Position numbers and translations under genes: made by a program
DNA from: an uncultured bacterium
GTDB lineage: Bacteria; Cyanobacteriota; Vampirovibrionia; Gastranaerophilales; Gastranaerophilaceae
DNA: 64,000 bases
Direction of reading: 5' to 3'
NCBI GenBank assembly: GCA_949294395.1
Contig: CASFGU010000003.1
Location: forward strand, 35,991 to 99,990
Shown here: piece by piece, positions 59,858 through 64,000 of the stretch
How positions within the stretch are numbered: position 1 is the first letter of the stretch
How the letters are laid out: every line of letters starts with the position of its first letter
Notes under the pieces: model-generated
Seen by the model: only the letters and a program-made list of their open reading frames with translations
Database searches by the model: none
Told to the model about the DNA's origin: nothing

Positions 59858-62008
59858 ATGTGTAGTGTTGGATTTAACGGCCAGTTTGGCATGAATATAA
59901 AGAATTATCAGCAACTGTCACAGATGCGTTTTGGCACAGGTGTGCGCGGCGCGGGTTTAAATCAGTCGTTCAACTATGATACCGGTATTTTTACGGCCGG
60001 CAAACCTAATTTGTTTGCCTCAAACCGTACTTCATCACTGAGTTTTAACGGGGTTCAGTACGACAACAAGTATGCAATGCTTAATACTGTCGGTAATAAC
60101 GACAAAGATGCCGGTGCCGATAAATCTTTTAAAGAAATAATGAAAGACATCGGGAGTGTACTTAAAGAAGCATTTAACGTATTTGGCGATGAAATAAAAT
60201 CCGGCTTTAACTCTGTCGTGAAGTTTGTTAAAGGTTTATTCGGCGGAGGAAAGTCTGAAGGGGCTAATAACAACTCTGACGTCGGCAAGCAGTCGCTAAA
60301 TGATATTCAAAACGCAAAGGACAAACAGGCTCTTAATCAGGCTTTAGACAGTGCAAATCAGGATAATGAAAAAATTCAACAAAATGTACAGGGAGATACC
60401 AATGCACTGAAAACATCGCAAAATCAGGAAGCACAGGCACAACAAGGAGCTGATAGTGCCCAAAACGGTTTAAATGAAGCTAATTCCGGTTTAAGTCAGG
60501 CACAGCAGGATTTGAGTGCCGCTCAGACAGAAGTTCAAAACGCAGAACAAGGGTTGCAGGCCGCAAAAGGTAACGTTGCAACCGCGCAGCAGGCACTTGA
60601 TGCGGCTCAGGCGGCTGCAACTGCTGAAAATCCTAATGATGCGGCAATAAAACAGGCAGAAAGCCAGCTTGCAAAGGCTCAGCAGGAAGAGCAGGCAGCA
60701 CAGCAAAAACTTGATGCTGCAAAACAGAAAGAAACACAGGCTCAGGAAGCAGTTGCTAATGCAGAACAACAGGTTCAGACTGCAGAACAGAATAATACAG
60801 AAGCTCAGGAAGGTTTAAATCAGGCTTCTGAGAACGTTGAAGCGTCGGAAACTCAGCTTCAATCAACAGAAGCAAGCGGTCAGGAAATAAGCGAGGGTAT
60901 CGCAGACGGCGAAGAGAGAATGCAGGAAATGGAGCTTCACTATGACGAACAGGTTAATGGAACTGATACAGAGCCGCCTCGTGTAAATGAAGAACTTACC
61001 GCACAGATAGACGAACAGGTCTATGGTACAGATGCAGAGCCGCAAACAGTAGAACGCGATAATAAGTTTGCAACTCAGGATGAACTGATTGACTCAAAAG
61101 GCTATACAGAAGATCAGAAGGCTGAAATCTTAAAAGCTCGTCAGGATATTCAGAATATGCAGCCGGGACAGACTGTTCAATGCGGCGCTGACACCTATAC
61201 AATGGATGAAAACGGTACAATTCACGTAAATGACACTGCAGGTGAATATAAAAATAAAGATGATGCAGCAATGAATGCCGGTGATTCTGCCATGAGAGGC
61301 ATAGATGCAAGAAATCAGGCGGATGCAGAGCTTGCTGCACTGCAAGCCGGTCGCGGCTCAAAAGGAAAACCTTCAGTTTCAAATAATTCAAAACCGGCAG
61401 CAGCAGATACTCCGAAGGAAGCACCGAAAGACGCACCGGCAGAGGCTCCAAAGGATACTCCTCAAGCAGCTGAGGCAGAAGCCACTAAAGAAGCAAAAGA
61501 TGCTCCTGAAACAGAAGATAAGCCGGTTAAAGATCTTGATAATTCGAAACCGGGTACAAAATGGCGCGGAAAACGTGTCGGTGCCGGCTCAAGAGAAGAT
61601 GTAAGACTTGAAAGAAATGAGGACGGTACTATTACTGAAACAGGTATAAGCGGCAAACGAATTCTTGATGCGGACGGTAAAAAAGTTTTGTATCAGGAAG
61701 GCAAAATGCTTGGTTACCGCGGTGGATACGGTGCTATTGATTACCGTAACGGCACCGAAACTACCGACATCGATTCTATTAAAACAGGAGCAACTACAGG
61801 TTATACCATCATAAGCGGAATGTCAAAACAGGGCAGTGACGGTGAAATCCAGGACAAAGACGGTAATCTTGTGATGAAAATGAAAGACGGAGAATTCTTC
61901 AATGCTAAAGGTAAGAAGATTAAAACCGGTAAGGCTATTGACCTTATAAATGACAATAAAGGTGAAGGCTTCAAGCTTGTACGCCAGCTTAAGAAAAAAG
62001 GTGTATAG
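59858..62008 (+). CDS. Large coiled-coil protein with FNG motifs, unknown function
   Basis: The ATG at 59858 follows AAAGGAGGGG, giving 716 residues. The N-terminus is CSVGFNGQFGMNIKNYQQLS; a second motif, SLSFNG, is near residue 64. Residues about 145-345 form a long Gln/Ala coiled coil (QDNEKIQQNVQG; SEAQAQQ-type heptads). An acidic unit DEQVNGTDTEP/DEQVYGTDAEP is repeated near 365 and 388. A Pro/Ala/Lys/Glu linker (510-565) leads to a C-terminal Gly/Asp/Lys-rich beta-like region (LDADGKKVLYQEGKMLGYRG). There is no signal peptide or membrane helix. It is related in style to the 9839 and 39346 products. Confidence 0.8.
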   Translation: MCSVGFNGQFGMNIKNYQQLSQMRFGTGVRGAGLNQSFNYDTGIFTAGKPNLFASNRTSSLSFNGVQYDNKYAMLNTVGNNDKDAGADKSFKEIMKDIGSVLKEAFNVFGDEIKSGFNSVVKFVKGLFGGGKSEGANNNSDVGKQSLNDIQNAKDKQALNQALDSANQDNEKIQQNVQGDTNALKTSQNQEAQAQQGADSAQNGLNEANSGLSQAQQDLSAAQTEVQNAEQGLQAAKGNVATAQQALDAAQAAATAENPNDAAIKQAESQLAKAQQEEQAAQQKLDAAKQKETQAQEAVANAEQQVQTAEQNNTEAQEGLNQASENVEASETQLQSTEASGQEISEGIADGEERMQEMELHYDEQVNGTDTEPPRVNEELTAQIDEQVYGTDAEPQTVERDNKFATQDELIDSKGYTEDQKAEILKARQDIQNMQPGQTVQCGADTYTMDENGTIHVNDTAGEYKNKDDAAMNAGDSAMRGIDARNQADAELAALQAGRGSKGKPSVSNNSKPAAADTPKEAPKDAPAEAPKDTPQAAEAEATKEAKDAPETEDKPVKDLDNSKPGTKWRGKRVGAGSREDVRLERNEDGTITETGISGKRILDADGKKVLYQEGKMLGYRGGYGAIDYRNGTETTDIDSIKTGATTGYTIISGMSKQGSDGEIQDKDGNLVMKMKDGEFFNAKGKKIKTGKAIDLINDNKGEGFKLVRQLKKKGV

Positions 62009-62049
62009 TTAAAGGAGATAAGGCAATCCGGCGATAAGACGGAAAGTCG

Positions 62050-62069
62050 GTCGGGTTTACTAATCCGAC
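62050..62069. repeat. Palindrome GTCGGGTTT..AATCCGAC
   Basis: This is the third copy of the CGGATT/AATCCG family, with one G-T mismatch in the stem. Confidence 0.65.
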
Positions 62070-62086
62070 ATAACTTTGCCACAATT

Positions 62087-62114
62087 TGTCATTCTGAACT
62101 TGTTTCAGAATCTC
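62087..62114. repeat. 28-bp palindromic repeat, intergenic copy
   Basis: TGTCATTCTGAACTTG then TTTCAGAATCTC is identical over all 28 bases to the copy read in frame in nif3. Confidence 0.9.
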
Positions 62115-62409
62115 GTTCGGGAACAGTTGCATTAATTTTTTCAACACGCACCCGCGATGCTCTCGCTATCGTTTCGAAAACAAATACTACGCTTTCTGAA
62201 AGTTGTACGAAAAGAAAGTTATCAGGAAGAGCTGCAAGTCTGAAGAGTTTAAAATGTGAATGGTTGAAAGGTCTATCATTAGATAAGTTTTGCCTTTTTA
62301 TCGCTCAAAAGTTTTATCTACCTTTTAACTTAACCCTCCAAATATTAAATTTCTATAAAGATTGTAAAAAATACACTTGCTTTTTTAAAACATTTGCTAT
62401 AAAATGTAA

Positions 62410-62427
62410 TTGTGAAATAAATCACGA
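62410..62427 (+). promoter_or_regulatory. Candidate Rex operator 1 upstream of adhE
   Basis: TTGTGA-AATAAA-TCACGA matches the Firmicute-type Rex consensus TTGTGAANNNNTTCACAA at 12 of 14 defined positions. It lies directly before the predicted -35 box. Confidence 0.6.
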
Positions 62428-62428
62428 A

Positions 62429-62457
62429 TTGAAATTAAATTATTCTCTTGTTAATAT
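62429..62457 (+). promoter_or_regulatory. Predicted adhE promoter
   Basis: TTGAAA at 62429-62434 and TAATAT at 62452-62457 are spaced by 17 bases. The second Rex-like site overlaps the -10 box. Confidence 0.6.
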
Positions 62458-62465
62458 TATAACAA
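62448..62465 (+). promoter_or_regulatory. Candidate Rex operator 2 over the adhE -10 box
   Basis: TTGTTA-ATATTA-TAACAA matches the clostridial-type Rex consensus TTGTTAANNNNTTAACAA at 13 of 14 defined positions. Confidence 0.65.
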
Positions 62466-62519
62466 ACGGAATTAATAAAAATAGCAAATTTAATAAGTTA
62501 CTTAAAGGAGAAAAAACTT

Positions 62520-64000
62520 ATGACAACAAAAAGCAAAAAGACCGTTGAAAATCTTGAAAAGACTTTAAATAAGTCTAATCTCGTTGACAACGCAGAGCAA
62601 TTGGAATTGCTTATTGAAAGAGTTAAAAAAGCTCAAAAAATCTATTCAACTTTTTCTCAGGAAAAAGTCGATGCTATCTTCAAAGCTGCAGCTACTGCCG
62701 CTGACAAAGCCCGTATTCCTTTAGCAAGAATGGCTGTTGAAGAAACAGGCATGGGTGTTCTTGAAGATAAGATTATAAAAAACCATTTTGCATCAGAATA
62801 CATTTACAACAAACACAAAAATGTTAGAACCTGCGGTATTATTAAAGAAGACAAAGCTAACGGCATCAAAGTCGTTGCAGAACCTCTCGGTGTTATTGCA
62901 GGTATCGTTCCTACAACAAACCCTACTTCAACTGCAATTTTCAAATCTTTAATTGCGTTGAAAACAAGAAATGCTATTATCTTCTCCCCACACCCTAGAG
63001 CTACAAAATGTACTATTGAAGCTGCAAGAGTTGTTCTCGAAGCTGCTGTTAAAGCCGGTGCTCCTGAAGATATTATAGGTTGGATTGATGTTCCGTCAAT
63101 CGATTTGTCAAATCAATTAATGAAACATCGCGATATAGCTTGCATTTTAGCAACAGGCGGGCCTGGTATGGTGACAGCCGCTTACTCATCAGGAAACCCT
63201 GCATTAGGTGTGGGCCCAGGTAACGCTGCTGCTGTTATTGATGAAACTGCTGATATTAAAATGGCTGTTTCTTCAATTATGATGTCTAAAACTTTCGACA
63301 ACGGTATGATTTGTGCATCTGAACAGTCAGTTATCGTTGTTGACAGTGTTTATGAAGAAGTTAAAAAAGAATTTATCTACAGAGGTGCATACCTTATCAA
63401 TGCTGCAGAAGAAAAGAAAATGATTGATCTTCCGTTCATTGATCCGAAACGCGGTACCGCACATCCGGCTATCGTAGGTCAGCCGGCTCACAAAATTGCA
63501 GAACTTGCAGGATTTAAGATTCCTCAGACTGCAAAAATCATCCTTGCTGAAAGACCGAAAGTTGACTGGGATGATCCGTTCTCAAGAGAAAAATTGTCTC
63601 CTGTATTAACTATGTACAGAGCAAAAGATTTTGATGAAGCAACCGAAATGACTTACGAACTCGTTTCAAAAGGCGGCGCAGGTCACTCTGCAGACCTTTA
63701 TACAGATACCCGCAGCCAGGAAAGAGTTGACAAATTTGCAGAAAAAATGCCTGCTTGCCGTGTATTAATCAACTCACCATCAGCACAGGGCGGTATCGGT
63801 GATTTGTATAACTTCAAACTTGAACCGTCACTTTCTCTTGGATGCGGTTCATGGGGTAAAAACGCTGTTTCTGGTAACATCGGCGTTGAAAACTTATTGA
63901 ACTACAAGACAGTTGCAGAAAGGAGAGAAAATATGCTCTGGTTTAAAGTTCCGCCTAAAGTTTACTTCAAGAGAGGTGCTGTTGATTTAGCTCTTCGTGA
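62520..64000 (+). CDS. adhE: Bifunctional aldehyde/alcohol dehydrogenase AdhE, 3'-truncated by window edge
   Basis: The ATG at 62520 follows AAAGGAG. The visible 493 codons give the whole CoA-linked acetaldehyde dehydrogenase half: VEETGMGVLEDKIIKNH, PLGVIAGIVPTTNPTSTAIFK, GGPGMVTAAYSSGNPALGVGPGN, and the catalytic Cys near residue 265 in NGMICASEQS. The linker NYKTVAERRENMLWFKVPPKVYF and the first residues of the iron-dependent alcohol dehydrogenase half follow before the edge. The enzyme turns acetyl-CoA into ethanol and recycles NADH in fermentation. Two Rex-like sites overlap its promoter. Confidence 0.95.
   Translation, partial: MTTKSKKTVENLEKTLNKSNLVDNAEQLELLIERVKKAQKIYSTFSQEKVDAIFKAAATAADKARIPLARMAVEETGMGVLEDKIIKNHFASEYIYNKHKNVRTCGIIKEDKANGIKVVAEPLGVIAGIVPTTNPTSTAIFKSLIALKTRNAIIFSPHPRATKCTIEAARVVLEAAVKAGAPEDIIGWIDVPSIDLSNQLMKHRDIACILATGGPGMVTAAYSSGNPALGVGPGNAAAVIDETADIKMAVSSIMMSKTFDNGMICASEQSVIVVDSVYEEVKKEFIYRGAYLINAAEEKKMIDLPFIDPKRGTAHPAIVGQPAHKIAELAGFKIPQTAKIILAERPKVDWDDPFSREKLSPVLTMYRAKDFDEATEMTYELVSKGGAGHSADLYTDTRSQERVDKFAEKMPACRVLINSPSAQGGIGDLYNFKLEPSLSLGCGSWGKNAVSGNIGVENLLNYKTVAERRENMLWFKVPPKVYFKRGAVDLALR

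Larger units (their letters stand above)
62009..62409. other. Intergenic repeat-containing region before adhE
   Basis: It holds the two palindromic repeats listed separately and a GTGAATGGTTGAAAGG fragment near 62255. A frame of 94 codons at 62264-62548 has no ribosome site, overlaps the adhE start and promoter, and is judged chance. Confidence 0.6.

Noticed and set aside
62264..62548. A 94-codon plus-strand frame before adhE
   Set aside because: It has no ribosome site, runs through the adhE promoter and Rex-like sites, and overlaps the adhE start in another frame; its composition mirrors AT-rich non-coding DNA.

Overview
The window reads as a stretch of an AT-rich, fermentative, Gram-negative bacterial chromosome. 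The best fit is a non-photosynthetic relative of the cyanobacteria (Gastranaerophilales/Melainabacteria type); this is inferred from gene content and protein style, since there is no rRNA here to confirm it. Supporting points are an LptF/LptG permease and a KdsC-like phosphatase (outer membrane), SepF with FtsZ, type IV pilus parts (a PilM-PilN fusion, PilO, a pseudopilin), the MEP-pathway enzyme IspH, AdhE, a hybrid cluster protein (Hcp), and several large Ala/Gln-rich helical proteins of unknown function. No photosynthesis gene, CRISPR array, complete prophage or transposase was seen.

Layout. 1-9.7 kb: partial hcp, a Cys-cluster protein, an unknown protein, tRNA-Gln, the overlapping gmk-coaBC-nif3 operon, a soluble histidine kinase, an OPA-type transporter with a DEDDh exonuclease, and thioredoxin. 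9.8-20.3 kb: a 1215-residue coiled-coil protein, then a five-gene minus-strand signalling operon (GAF/HD-GYP protein, TPR lipoprotein-like or secreted protein, two LuxR-type response regulators, pentapeptide protein), a glycosyltransferase and an M48-like protein lacking its first zinc histidine. 20.3-30 kb: a repeat-rich region with a phosphohexomutase, pheA, a two-gene phage-tail-like cassette, tyrS, an S23-type four-helix-bundle gene enclosed by inverted repeats, cysE and an MDR dehydrogenase. 29-38 kb: lptG, yggS-sepF, a pseudopilin, nadK, ftsZ and fba. 38-48.6 kb: two unknown proteins, ispH-rpsA, an XRE/small protein/Fic locus, and nadA-rlmB-rpoD. 48.7-57.7 kb: pilMN-pilO, radical SAM, comF, a histidine kinase, a kdsC-like gene, a TPR protein and lysC. 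58-64 kb: small and large lineage-type proteins, a rhodanese, then partial adhE.

The most striking signals are not the housekeeping genes but the repeats. (1) A 142-bp element with perfect 27-bp terminal inverted repeats and an 8-bp target duplication sits on the 3' end of pheA and rewrites its last codons. (2) An S23-family gene (27070-27459) is enclosed almost to the base by 27-bp inverted repeats of a GTTGAA-rich family, with gene-free inverted pairs of the same family elsewhere. (3) A 28-bp palindromic repeat occurs both between genes and in frame inside nif3 and coaBC. (4) Two Rex-like operators flank the predicted adhE promoter. (5) Several start sites have the Shine-Dalgarno sequence buried in a hairpin. 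(6) A short aromatic-glycine motif of the SFxG type recurs in otherwise unrecognised proteins.
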